In this document: positions 27,907 through 35,967 of the stretch, one piece after another
Layout: every line of letters begins with the position of its first letter
How positions within the stretch are numbered: the first letter of the stretch is position 1
Virus record (IMG/VR): IMGVR_UViG_3300047324_000048
Span: 1-47,187 of that record
DNA from: a virus
Length of the DNA stretch: 47,187 bases
Reading direction: 5' to 3' (one strand)
Notes under the pieces: model-generated
What the model was told of the DNA's origin: nothing
The model's input: the letters and a program-made list of their open reading frames with translations, nothing else
Databases searched by the model: none
Translations under genes and position numbers: made by a program

Positions 27907-29063
27907 TGGCCGTTGGCGTTCCTGTTGGCTATTCCGGCGCGTCGGCGGTCCAGATGGTGCGCGACCTGCTTGATGAGCCGACCCTGCCCTCCGATGCGAC
28001 GATCCTCTCGTTCCTCAATGCCGGGATCGAGCAAGTGGAAATGCGCCTCAACGGGATCAAGAAGATCGCGTTCTACCCCACGGTGGCCAACCAGACCACG
28101 CTCCAGCTTGACAACGATATCCAAGAGATCATCGCGTGCAACTTTTCAAGCGGAGCGGCCGGCCCAAACGGCAACATGGGCTCGGCCTCGCCGTTTGCGC
28201 AAGGGGCACTGGTCTATCCGATGTTTCCACTTTCGGAAGGCACGTTCATGGACGCGGCGGCCGGGTTCCCGGCCGTAGGCTTCGGGCCGCCGCAATACTA
28301 CCTGCTTTATCAGGACGAAGGTAGCAATCCGAATACGACGTTGCCCCCGCCGCCGCCGGCGTTGGTCGTGGCGGTAGCTGGCAACTCCAACGGCTTGCCG
28401 CTGGCCTTTGTGCTGACGTACGTCAACGCGAACGGCGAAACGACCGCTTCGCAGCCGCCTACCGTTTTGACGCCGCTCAAGAACCAATCGGTGTCCGTGT
28501 TCTCGCCGCCAGCCGAAGCCAACGCGACCGGCTGGAATTGCTACGTGAGCGAAAACGGCGGGCCGTTTTACTTGAACAACCCGACCCCGATCGCCCTGGG
28601 TACGCCGTGGGTGTTCCAGGAGGTCGCTCGGTGGGACTACGCGGCGTGGGACGAGGCGATCTGGCCCGGCACCTACTCGATGATCAAGCCTCCTACGGAG
28701 AATACGGCGACCGGCGTTGGGCAAGGCGGCACGCTTTACATGCAGGTCTACCCGGCCGCGATGATCGGGCAGGTCAACGTCTACTACCGCGCGCGCCCGC
28801 TGCTGTGGGCCGATACGAGTTCGAGTTCGTGGACGAACCTCGACACGATGGCGCAGGAGCTGGCCATCATCGAGGGGTGCATCCGCACGCTGAAAAACCG
28901 GTCGCGCATGGATGAGGTCGATGCGTGGGTGAGTGAGCGCGACAACAAGATTACGGAGCTGTCCGAAGCGATTGCGCGCCGCACGCGTCCGAAGTCCGGT
29001 GTTGTGCGCGATGTGCGCGATCGCGCCTACCCCGGCTCACCCTGGTGGGGGACGAGCGCATGA
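27906..29063 (+). CDS. head-tail adaptor-like protein with inserted Ig-like domain
   Basis: 385 residues. The N-terminal helices (AVQMVRDLLDEPTLPSDATI, FLNAGIEQVEMRLNGI) and C-terminal helices (AQELAIIEGCIRTLKNRSRMDE, ITELSEAIARR) match the layout of P22 gp4-like adaptors. The middle, about residues 145-235, is a beta-rich insert with PLAFVLTYVNANGETTAS, likely an Ig or FN3-type domain, flanked by poly-Pro. Adaptors close the portal and join the tail hub, here the next gene. The start overlaps the basic-protein stop by TAATG. Confidence 0.6.
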   Translation: MAVGVPVGYSGASAVQMVRDLLDEPTLPSDATILSFLNAGIEQVEMRLNGIKKIAFYPTVANQTTLQLDNDIQEIIACNFSSGAAGPNGNMGSASPFAQGALVYPMFPLSEGTFMDAAAGFPAVGFGPPQYYLLYQDEGSNPNTTLPPPPPALVVAVAGNSNGLPLAFVLTYVNANGETTASQPPTVLTPLKNQSVSVFSPPAEANATGWNCYVSENGGPFYLNNPTPIALGTPWVFQEVARWDYAAWDEAIWPGTYSMIKPPTENTATGVGQGGTLYMQVYPAAMIGQVNVYYRARPLLWADTSSSSWTNLDTMAQELAIIEGCIRTLKNRSRMDEVDAWVSERDNKITELSEAIARRTRPKSGVVRDVRDRAYPGSPWWGTSA

Positions 29064-30712
29064 GCGGGCTTACGCTCTACGGGCGGTTTCAAAAGAGTAG
29101 CCGCGTCTCCACCGACTTTGGCATCTACGGATTCCAAGGTGGGCTCAACGTCAAGGACCTGCCCGAACAGGTGGGGCCGAACGACCTCACGATCGCGCTC
29201 AACGGTTACTTGCGGCCGGGAGGTGGGTTTGCATCGCGCTACGGCATGGAGTTGCGCAACACGCTAGGATCAGGACCGATCCAGGGCATCTTTCGGTACT
29301 ACCGCGCCATCGTGAACGGTTCAAGCGTGCCGCCGACCGCGCGCACGATCGTGCAAAGCGGCACTACGCTCTATTGGGCAGAGCTCGGCACGGTGATCGG
29401 TACGGTCGCTTCGGGCAGCCAGCCGTTCACGGCGGTGCAAATTCAGAACCCCAACGACAAGTATTACCCCAATGGGCTCACGGACTGCGCGGTGATCTGC
29501 ACGGGCGCCGGCGGCCCATACGTTTACGACGGCGTGCGGCTGTACGTTCCGGCTGGCTGGGCGGCGGCGAGTGGTGCCAGGTGGTGTGCAGTGGTGAACG
29601 GGATACTCTGGTTTGGCGGCATCCCAGGTTACCCGAACCAAATCTTCGGCACGGGTACGGGCGAAGAGGATGACGGCTCCATGCAGAGTCTCCCGGCCGA
29701 ACGCAACTTTGTGTATACGAGTTCCGTGGTGGGCTTGTGCGCGGTTGGCACGGGTGCCACCGCCGTGCTGGCCGTTGGGCGCACCACAGGCATCACGGTC
29801 CTCTCGGGCACCGGGTCGACGAACTTCTACCAGCAAGACTTGCCGATGGCCGATGGCGTCACCGCTGGGCGCACGATGGTTGCGCTCCCGAACGGGCAAC
29901 TGTCCTGGTTGGGGAATCAGGCCGTCTACATCACCGATACGCAGAGCGCGCCGCAGCCACTGTCGTACAAAGTCGAGCCGTATATTTTGAACGACCTCAT
30001 CATTGGCGGCTATCCGATCTCCGCGCGGTCAAGCTGCTTCTCCTGGGTCTACAACAATCGCTTGCATCTGGGGTATTACTCGGGCGGCGCCTACCCGGGC
30101 TACGGGGCCGTGCCGCCGGCAAACACGATCTTGGTCTATGACCTCATGCTGGGTGGCTGGACGGTCCTGCAAACGACGCCCGGCATTAGCTGCGCCACCT
30201 TGATGAATGCCCCCAGCGACCCGTCCCCGTGGGTGTGTTTGGTGGGGAGCTCCAGCTCGGCCAACGTCTACACGTGGGATGTTGAACCGGTGCTCGGGCA
30301 AACGGCGACGGATAACGGCACGCCGTTCACCGTCACGATGCAGACGAAGTATTTCAAGCTGGGCGAGCCCGGTACGGTCAAGGCGTTGCGCCGACAGTAC
30401 CCGGAGTTCTTCGCCTGCGGCACGCTCAACGTCAACGTAACTGCTGCGACCGACTACGGCACCTCGATCACGAACAACGAAGTGCTCTACCCCTTCGCTA
30501 GCACGGTGGCGCAATGGGATGTGAGCAAGTGGGACGAGGCCGTATGGGCGCCGTCCGCGAGCTTCGCCCCTATCGTTGCCCCCCAAACGCGCGTGGATTA
30601 CGATGGGGTAGCGGGGGATAGTTTCGCGTTCGGGGTTACGACCTCGGTCGCCAATCCGCCGTGGATGTACGGCGGTGTAACGGGCGTTTTCCACCAGAGA
30701 GGTAGGGTCTAG
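29060..30712 (+). CDS. tail-hub or tail-accessory beta-propeller-like protein (P22 gp10 type)
   Basis: 550 residues starting at ATG 29060 within ATGA. Repeated blade-like blocks, such as YVYDGVRLYVPAGW, GILWFGGIPGYPNQIFG, GTGATAVLAVGRTTGITVLSG and NNRLHLGYYSGG, alternate with strands and turns, as in the beta-propeller fold of P22 gp10. The N-terminus GIYGFQGGLNVKDLPEQVG is typical of this family. It would cap the adaptor and hold the tail needle or fibres. Confidence 0.65.
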   Translation: MSGLTLYGRFQKSSRVSTDFGIYGFQGGLNVKDLPEQVGPNDLTIALNGYLRPGGGFASRYGMELRNTLGSGPIQGIFRYYRAIVNGSSVPPTARTIVQSGTTLYWAELGTVIGTVASGSQPFTAVQIQNPNDKYYPNGLTDCAVICTGAGGPYVYDGVRLYVPAGWAAASGARWCAVVNGILWFGGIPGYPNQIFGTGTGEEDDGSMQSLPAERNFVYTSSVVGLCAVGTGATAVLAVGRTTGITVLSGTGSTNFYQQDLPMADGVTAGRTMVALPNGQLSWLGNQAVYITDTQSAPQPLSYKVEPYILNDLIIGGYPISARSSCFSWVYNNRLHLGYYSGGAYPGYGAVPPANTILVYDLMLGGWTVLQTTPGISCATLMNAPSDPSPWVCLVGSSSSANVYTWDVEPVLGQTATDNGTPFTVTMQTKYFKLGEPGTVKALRRQYPEFFACGTLNVNVTAATDYGTSITNNEVLYPFASTVAQWDVSKWDEAVWAPSASFAPIVAPQTRVDYDGVAGDSFAFGVTTSVANPPWMYGGVTGVFHQRGRV

Positions 30713-30714
30713 CC

Positions 30715-31125
30715 TTGGCGTTTTCCGTACCATATACGTTCTCACCGGGCCAAACGATCTCGTCCGCGCAGGTCGATGCGAACTTTGCGGCGATCGTTGC
30801 GGCGCTCAACTCAGGCGGCGGCGGCAGTTTCACCCCGTCGACCGGGTACGTCATCCTGCCCGGTGGGCTCATCGCGCAGTGGGGCATCGCCACGGGGGTG
30901 GCCGCGGATGGGGCGGCCGCCACGCCCGTTACGTTTGACTATACGTTCCCAACCGGACTGCTGGGCAAACCGATCTGCGGGATTTCCAACCCCTACCAAA
31001 CCGATCCGTGGTCACTCTCGGCGCCGCAGACCGACACCGAAACGGCGTCTGGGTTCAACGTCAATGTCGCTGGTGGCCCCGTGGGCTCAACGGTGACGAT
31101 CGGGTACTGGGCCGTGGGGTACTAA
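30715..31125 (+). CDS. short tail fibre-type protein, gp53-like C-terminus
   Basis: Starts at TTG 30715 behind GAGAGG. 136 residues. N-terminal SPGQTISSAQVDANFAAI is the common attachment peptide of phage fibres. The C-terminal domain starts GYVILPGGLIAQWG, the pattern of the T4-gp53-like or receptor-tip fold, followed by VTFDYTFPTGLLGKP and a final TVTIGYWAVGY. Likely a short trimeric fibre or needle tip for host recognition. Confidence 0.7.
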   Translation: MAFSVPYTFSPGQTISSAQVDANFAAIVAALNSGGGGSFTPSTGYVILPGGLIAQWGIATGVAADGAAATPVTFDYTFPTGLLGKPICGISNPYQTDPWSLSAPQTDTETASGFNVNVAGGPVGSTVTIGYWAVGY

Positions 31126-31129
31126 AGCG

Positions 31130-31375
31130 ATGTTCAAGCAACTGAAGTGGGCTCGCGTGGTGGCCTATATCTCGGGCGGCGGCCTGAGCAGCGTCTTTGC
31201 GCTGGGCGGCCCGCACTGGACGAGCATCGGTATGGCGATCGTCGGCGTTGCCGGCGCGATCGGCGCGCTCATGCCCGCGACCTCGATCGTCCAAGATTCA
31301 CCCGTGCTGGCAAAGAATGGTACGGGTATTGTCGGCACCAATCTTTCCCTCCCTCTCCCACCGAAAGGACCGTGA
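31130..31375 (+). CDS. small membrane protein, possible holin
   Basis: 81 residues, with one or two membrane spans: VVAYISGGGLSSVFAL and SIGMAIVGVAGAIGALM. The N-terminus is MFKQLKWAR (positive) and the C-terminal tail is polar and Pro-rich. Holin-like size and architecture, four bases behind the fibre gene and close to a second membrane protein at 31698. No recognised family, so the holin call is tentative. Confidence 0.5.
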   Translation: MFKQLKWARVVAYISGGGLSSVFALGGPHWTSIGMAIVGVAGAIGALMPATSIVQDSPVLAKNGTGIVGTNLSLPLPPKGP

Positions 31376-31379
31376 TCCC

Positions 31380-31694
31380 GTGGCTACCGTGAACATCGAA
31401 GTGGAAGTTCTGACCCTTATCAAGGACGCATACGAGGCCAACCCGGCCGCGATCTTGGCGACGATCCAATCGGCCGAAGGCGGCATCGAGGGGTTCGTGG
31501 CCAAAGGGCTGTCCGAGTTCAAGCCAGGCGGTGCGCTCGGGCTCGTCTACTCGGCCGTGGAGCCGGCAGTCGATTCGGCGATCAATAACCTCATCACGAC
31601 GCAAGGTGCGCCTTCGGTCGTGTACTCGCTCATCGACGCGCTCTTGGCAAAAGCGATCGCTTCGGCAACGCCGGCGGTAGCCGCCAAAACCTAG
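31380..31694 (+). CDS. hypothetical protein, 104 aa
   Basis: Starts at GTG 31380 behind AAAGGA. 104 residues, mostly helical: VEVLTLIKDAYEANPAAI, IEGFVAKGLSEF, GLVYSAVEPAVDSAINNL and a C-terminal Ala-rich helix. No membrane span, cysteine or motif. It lies between two membrane proteins of the probable lysis cluster, so a lysis accessory or tail chaperone role is possible. No family recognised. Confidence 0.6.
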   Translation: MATVNIEVEVLTLIKDAYEANPAAILATIQSAEGGIEGFVAKGLSEFKPGGALGLVYSAVEPAVDSAINNLITTQGAPSVVYSLIDALLAKAIASATPAVAAKT

Positions 31695-31697
31695 ACG

Positions 31698-32024
31698 ATG
31701 CCGGATGAAGATTCCCCGAAGGCCCCAGCAAACCGGCGGTGGAGCGATGTGCTCGACTTCCGCGTTTCGCAACTCGAAGACCAGCAGCGCGAGACAATCG
31801 CGCGGCAGCGGGAATTCGAAATGGGGTTAGTGCGGGTGGAAGGGAGTCTCGCCGTCATTGGCAAGGACGTATCGGAGATCAAAGACCAGGCGGCCAGCGC
31901 CGTGACGGTGGCCGAGGCGAATCGGTCGCAAAACTCTCGCGCCAATCGGCAGACGGTGTACGCTATTGCTGGCGGCGTCGTCACGGTCATCCTCACGGTG
32001 CTGGGCACCCACTTTTTGAAGTAA
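31698..32024 (+). CDS. XhlA-like coiled-coil membrane protein (lysis)
   Basis: 108 residues. Residues 18-90 form a coiled coil (VSQLEDQQRETIARQREFE, GLVRVEGSLAVIGKDVSEI), and the C-terminus has one span ending VYAIAGGVVTVILTVLGTHFLK. This N-out coiled coil plus C-terminal anchor matches XhlA-type lysis proteins and phage haemolysin families. The nearby 81-residue membrane protein could be the partner holin. Confidence 0.55.
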   Translation: MPDEDSPKAPANRRWSDVLDFRVSQLEDQQRETIARQREFEMGLVRVEGSLAVIGKDVSEIKDQAASAVTVAEANRSQNSRANRQTVYAIAGGVVTVILTVLGTHFLK

Positions 32025-32034
32025 AGGATCAATC

Positions 32035-32244
32035 ATGGACAACCCAAAGCGGGATAGCTGGAACTTCGACCTGCAACTGTTTTCGACGGCGATCGTCCTA
32101 AACGACAACGCCAAACGGTTGCTCTCGAACGCGATCAACTCCATTGGACCCATCTTGCCGGCTGGCTATTTGGAAGGCCTTGAAATGACGGCGGGCGGCT
32201 ACGAGACGCTGACGTGGAATACAGCGTTGCAGGCTTTTGAGTAA
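32035..32244 (+). CDS. hypothetical structural protein with NFDLQLF motif, 69 aa
   Basis: Starts at ATG 32035 behind AAAGGA. The N-terminus contains NFDLQLFST, a peptide often found at the start of phage virion proteins. The rest has AKRLLSNAINSIGPILPAG and a terminal beta part. It ends overlapping the next gene's TTG start by eight bases. It might be a small head or tail component, or the N-terminal piece of a protein split by the reading-frame change at 32237. Function unknown. Confidence 0.5.
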   Translation: MDNPKRDSWNFDLQLFSTAIVLNDNAKRLLSNAINSIGPILPAGYLEGLEMTAGGYETLTWNTALQAFE

Positions 32245-32620
32245 CGAGCACGGCACGCGCCGCCTCCCCGGTTCGACTCCTCACCCCCGGGCTGGAACGG
32301 CCCAGGGGGCGGCGGCGCTCCAAGCCTTGCAGTTGACCAAAACCACGGGCTTTCCGGTTACGCAACCCGTAACCTACGGCAAGCGGGTCGGCTCATTTTT
32401 GCCTATGCAAATCACGTTTGCTGCGGCCAACACCGATACGACCTTCACCGTGGGCTTAGACCGGTTGGTAAGCGTCGTGCAGGTCATCGAGAACCAGCAG
32501 GGCGGCATCGTGTATAACGGGTCCAATCAGCGAGCCGATTGGGGCCTTACCGCAAGCGGCCAGAACCAGGTCGTGCTGCGCGCCACGGTCGCGGGCACCT
32601 ACGGGGTGGCGTTTGGATGA
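32237..32620 (+). CDS. tail-fibre or receptor-tip-like protein, 127 aa
   Basis: TTG start at 32237. The N-terminal 25 residues are polar. Then QALQLTKTTGFPVTQPVTYG leads into a beta domain whose pattern FLPMQITFAAANTDTTFTVGLDRLVSV and NGSNQRADWGLTAS, ending VVLRATVAGTYGVAFG, resembles phage fibre-tip domains. It may be the main body of a split protein with the 69-residue gene upstream (in a different frame). No specific family. Confidence 0.5.
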   Translation: MSNEHGTRRLPGSTPHPRAGTAQGAAALQALQLTKTTGFPVTQPVTYGKRVGSFLPMQITFAAANTDTTFTVGLDRLVSVVQVIENQQGGIVYNGSNQRADWGLTASGQNQVVLRATVAGTYGVAFG

Positions 32621-33069
32621 AACCGGTGAGCATCGCGTGGGCCGAACCCTCGGACGCCGCAGAAATCCTACGCATCTTCGATGCGCGCGGGTTGCTTTTG
32701 CCCAAGGATGCGCAGTGGCCGAAAGATCGGGCGTATGTCGTTGCGCGGGTTGATGGGCGTATTGAAGCCTTTTGCGTGGTGGGCATGACCGAGATCGGGA
32801 TGCTGGTGAGCGAGTTGTGGTGCAACCCCACGCCGGTGGGCCGCAGCGCGCTGTGGCACGTGGTGCTATGGTACGAAGATCGCGCGCAAGCGGTCGCCGA
32901 TGAAACCCATACCCCCGTACGCTGCGGCGGGATGGTCAAGGCGGATAACCGCAAGCAACTCTCTGCGGCCTTTCGGCGCGGGTACGCGGTCTGCCCGGAG
33001 TGGGACTTTGCCGACGCCGTGGTGATTGCCAAAACCTTCTACCCACGCCCCCAGGAGATTGCCGTATGA
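32617..33069 (+). CDS. GNAT-type N-acetyltransferase
   Basis: 150 residues starting at ATG 32617 within ATGA. The fold pattern is GNAT: an N-terminal strand-helix with AEPSDAAEILRIFDARG, ARVDGRIEAFCVVGM (beta4 and the V-fold), LVSELWCNPTPVGRSALW in place of the acetyl-CoA loop (the R/Q-x-x-G-x-G/A signature is weak here, so cofactor binding is uncertain), and a final strand-helix. Phage acetyltransferases may modify host proteins or virion components. Role unknown. Confidence 0.55.
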   Translation: MKPVSIAWAEPSDAAEILRIFDARGLLLPKDAQWPKDRAYVVARVDGRIEAFCVVGMTEIGMLVSELWCNPTPVGRSALWHVVLWYEDRAQAVADETHTPVRCGGMVKADNRKQLSAAFRRGYAVCPEWDFADAVVIAKTFYPRPQEIAV

Positions 33070-33416
33070 GTGGTCTGTTCTCAAGCCCCGGAAAGCAGGC
33101 GCAGCAGGGCGCGAGCGGTTCGCAGGCCGCTGGGCAACCCGTGCTCAACCAACTCCAAAATTACGTCACGACGTCAGATCAACAACAGCGTGCGGTGATC
33201 GAAGGGGAGCAAAATCCGTTTCTCAATGCGCTGGCGTCAAACCGGCCGCAGGCGATCAACCCGGGCGACACGGCGACGTTCTACACCCCTGGTGGCCCAG
33301 GTGTGCCGTCTCCCGTAGCGCAGCCAAAGCCGCCGCCGCGTGCGCCCTACGCGCCCCGCAGCGTGGCGTCCGTGCCCAAGCAGCCCATGCCGCCGCCACC
33401 GCCCGGGAGCAAATAG
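33066..33416 (+). CDS. Pro/Gln-rich small virion-type protein, 116 aa
   Basis: Starts at ATG 33066 within ATGA. 116 residues: Ser/Gln/Ala-rich N-terminus (LFSSPGKQAQQGASG), QNYVTTSDQQQRAVIEGEQ helix, and a proline-rich tail (PKPPPRAPYAPRS, PMPPPPPGSK). Low-complexity composition is typical of ejection-type or assembly proteins. The stop is followed directly by the next ATG. Family unknown. Confidence 0.55.
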   Translation: MSGLFSSPGKQAQQGASGSQAAGQPVLNQLQNYVTTSDQQQRAVIEGEQNPFLNALASNRPQAINPGDTATFYTPGGPGVPSPVAQPKPPPRAPYAPRSVASVPKQPMPPPPPGSK

Positions 33417-34217
33417 ATGGCGACGAACAGCCTTGCAGGCGAGGTCAGCACGCCGACCTTCCAAGCCAGCGGCAACGTGCCAACGCAGCCCATGCCGTCG
33501 CAGCCGTCGCAGCCGATTGGTGGTACGCCCGCGCCCGCCCCGGGCACGGCGCTCAACCCATCAACGGGATCGATCACCGCTGGCTCGCCGTTGCCCGTAA
33601 CGGACTTCGGCCCGATTGCTTCGGTTGCGCCGACCTATGTCAACCCGATCCAAGCCAAGCAGTACATGCAGCAGTACTTGCAATATCTCAAGCAGGCGCA
33701 GGCGCCTGGCAACAAGCAGCAGATGCAAGCGCTCAACGATTCGCTCGCCGCACGGGGTATTACAAGCTCGGGCGCCGCTGGGCAACTGCAAGCGAACCTG
33801 CTGGGGCAGCAGGCAGCAGCGTACGCGCAAGGCGCTTCGCCGATCGTCAGTCAGGGTTTTGGGTATGCGCAGCAAGACACCACGGGGAACGCGGCGGCGG
33901 CGAACAATGCGTCGTTGGTCAACTCGCAGTATTACAACCAGGCCGTCAATACGGACGCGCAGGACTACAACAACTATCAAACGATGCTCGAAAATCAGGG
34001 CTACAACACGTACACCGATTTGAATAACGCTTATCTCCAGAGCTACGCGCCAAACCCCGGCGTGGAGAGCGCCTACGGCGCGGACCTCAGTGGGGTGCTG
34101 GGAGCGTACAGTGGTATCTACGACAGCGCGCTTGCCGGCGAAGGCGCCGCCGCTGGTGGCATCGGTCAGGGGCTTGGCACCTATTTCGGTGACACGGCGG
34201 CGGCGGGAGGCGGCTAG
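33417..34217 (+). CDS. putative DNA-ejection (internal virion) protein, 266 aa
   Basis: Follows the previous stop without a gap. 266 residues: Pro/Ser-rich N-terminus, then helices with QAKQYMQQYLQYLKQAQAPG and QMQALNDSLAARGITSSGAAG. Gln/Asn/Ala/Tyr-rich repeats follow (GQQAAAYAQGASP, NNYQTMLENQGYNTYTDLN), ending in a Gly-rich tail. Composition and position resemble P22 gp7-type or similar ejection proteins. The TAG stop shares its G with the next GTG. Confidence 0.5.
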   Translation: MATNSLAGEVSTPTFQASGNVPTQPMPSQPSQPIGGTPAPAPGTALNPSTGSITAGSPLPVTDFGPIASVAPTYVNPIQAKQYMQQYLQYLKQAQAPGNKQQMQALNDSLAARGITSSGAAGQLQANLLGQQAAAYAQGASPIVSQGFGYAQQDTTGNAAAANNASLVNSQYYNQAVNTDAQDYNNYQTMLENQGYNTYTDLNNAYLQSYAPNPGVESAYGADLSGVLGAYSGIYDSALAGEGAAAGGIGQGLGTYFGDTAAAGGG

Positions 34218-35617
34218 TGGCTGGGTTCTCGCCGCTCAACGCGCCCAACCCGTTGCTCTCCCAGGATAGCTACGGGCCGCAGATGCCTTCGGTGAACCTT
34301 GCTCCAGGGTACACGTTTCCGACCCCGGCCGGCTCGAACGTGCCCCCTGGGCCAAGCGCGCCGAACCCAAAGCTCGCGCTGCCCAAAAGCGCGAACATTC
34401 CGCCGCCTCCCAACCCCGCCGCGGCGCCGCCGAGGAGCGCATCCCCGCCCGCACCACCCGCGGCTGCTCCTGATCCAAGCGCGGATTCGATCGTACCGCC
34501 GCCAACGATGCAACAGGCGCAGTACCACGCCCCGAAACCCGGCATGGAGTACCTGGCTGCTGGGCTGGCGCTGCTCTTTCCCGGGGCACCGATCGCGCGG
34601 TTGGCCACGCAGTTCATAGCCGGGTCGCAACAGGGGGCCCAGCAGAGGTACGAACGCGAGCAGAAGCAAGACGATACGGCCAACCAGAACGCGACGGCGC
34701 AGTATCAGTACAAGCAGGCGCTCATTCAACGGGGCATCGACCCGAAGACGAACAAGCCGTTCGTGTTGCCGCCGGCTATGCAGAAAATGGCGGACGAAGC
34801 GTTGAACCCGAAGGCGCCTCTTGAGCAGGTGCTTGCGGCGCAGCGCGCGCTCGCAGGCTACTACGGCTCGATCGGCGCGACGGAGCCGGCCAAAGAGTAT
34901 GCCGACGACGCGAAAGCCTCGGCAGCGGCGCTTCAGAAGCAGCAGGACCAGGATCGGCAAGACTTCTTCGAGATGAAAAAGGAGGAGTACATCCAGGCGC
35001 ATGAGGACCGGCGCGCGGGCAATATGAACGATATCGAACGCGCACGGCTCAACGCCCAGGCTACGCATTGGGCGAACGAGGAGTGGGATCGCCGCTACGT
35101 CCCTTCGGCCGATACCGTTTACAATAGCCAGCACCCACGCAACAGCGAGGGTCAACCGAACGGGCCGAAGGCTCACGAAATGGCAACGAAGTGGCAGGGT
35201 GAATATCGCAACGCCCTGGAAACCGTAGACCCGCTCGCGGGCCAAACGCCGCAGCAGATCGCGGCGGCGGCGGCAAAGAATCACATGGACGTTGAACAGT
35301 ACCGAGCGGCGATGGCGGGCAAGCCGCCGAAACTTCAGCCGCAATGGCAACCGATCATCGACGCCTATCGGCAGCGGATTGAAAACTCGCCCGACCCGAC
35401 CGGCGAAGCGCAAAAGATCATCGCCGCTATTGAAAAGGACCCGGCGAAGGCCACCCCCGCGGGCGCCAATGGCGACGCCACCGGTATCCAAACGGTTATT
35501 GACCTTGTGCAGGGCGTTGCGGACTATACCGCTACGCGCAAGGGGGCATGGGGCGCCTGGGCAACGCCGAGCGGGGGAAGCAATGCCGCCGGGGGCCCTA
35601 CGTACCCGGGCCCGTAG
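34217..35617 (+). CDS. putative ejection protein, 466 aa
   Basis: Starts at GTG 34217. Residues 1-100 are Pro/Ala-rich and disordered. A membrane-like hydrophobic helix LAAGLALLFPGAPIARLA follows, then a Gln/Ala-rich coiled body with QGAQQRYEREQKQDD and AKASAAALQKQQDQDRQDFF, and a long helical C-terminal part. This is the composition of proteins injected with the DNA. It ends at TAG 35615-35617, but the overlapping -1 frame continues into a peptidase, so the two may be made as one fusion by frameshifting (see findings). Confidence 0.55.
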   Translation: MAGFSPLNAPNPLLSQDSYGPQMPSVNLAPGYTFPTPAGSNVPPGPSAPNPKLALPKSANIPPPPNPAAAPPRSASPPAPPAAAPDPSADSIVPPPTMQQAQYHAPKPGMEYLAAGLALLFPGAPIARLATQFIAGSQQGAQQRYEREQKQDDTANQNATAQYQYKQALIQRGIDPKTNKPFVLPPAMQKMADEALNPKAPLEQVLAAQRALAGYYGSIGATEPAKEYADDAKASAAALQKQQDQDRQDFFEMKKEEYIQAHEDRRAGNMNDIERARLNAQATHWANEEWDRRYVPSADTVYNSQHPRNSEGQPNGPKAHEMATKWQGEYRNALETVDPLAGQTPQQIAAAAAKNHMDVEQYRAAMAGKPPKLQPQWQPIIDAYRQRIENSPDPTGEAQKIIAAIEKDPAKATPAGANGDATGIQTVIDLVQGVADYTATRKGAWGAWATPSGGSNAAGGPTYPGP

Positions 35618-35964
35618 CGCACGCGATTCAAGCCGCGGGCGGCACCCCGCAATTGGCCGCAGCGGCGTCGGCGTTCCAAGGCTTCGATGAGTTTCCCATT
35701 ACGTCGGTCCACCGCACAAGCAACTCGGACGGCTCGGCAATCGGCGCCGGCCACCTCGAAGGGCGCGCGGTCGACGTCGCCGTACCGGATAGCAAAGAGG
35801 GGTTCGAGTACGTGGTGCGTGCAGCGCAGTCGGGGCAGTTCCAGAGCATCGGCACGAACCCGAAGTGGATTCCCGAATTGGAACGGTACTTCCCGAACGT
35901 ACACTTCTTCAGCGACTACAAGCAAACACACGCACATTTAGAGGTCGGGGATTGGAAGGGCTAG
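35548..35964 (+). CDS. M15-like D,D-carboxypeptidase / peptidoglycan endopeptidase
   Basis: Residues after about 23 form a small zinc peptidase: FPITSVHRTSNSDGSAIGAGHLEGRAVD (split here; zinc His and Asp lie in GHLEGRAVD), then an Asp-rich loop, and THAHLEVG at the end supplying the last zinc His. This matches the SxHxxGxAxD and HxH patterns of VanY/M15 D-Ala-D-Ala peptidases. Role: local peptidoglycan opening during DNA entry, as a virion lysin. The frame has an ATG at 35548 with a poor ribosome site, and lies -1 relative to the preceding 466-residue frame, so expression may be by frameshift. Confidence 0.7.
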   Translation: MGRLGNAERGKQCRRGPYVPGPVAHAIQAAGGTPQLAAAASAFQGFDEFPITSVHRTSNSDGSAIGAGHLEGRAVDVAVPDSKEGFEYVVRAAQSGQFQSIGTNPKWIPELERYFPNVHFFSDYKQTHAHLEVGDWKG

Positions 35965-35967
35965 GCG

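Noticed and set aside
32260-32300. Third T-arm-like GTTCGACTC near 32268
   Set aside because: The flanking bases do not form a 5-bp T-stem and it lies in a coding sequence.
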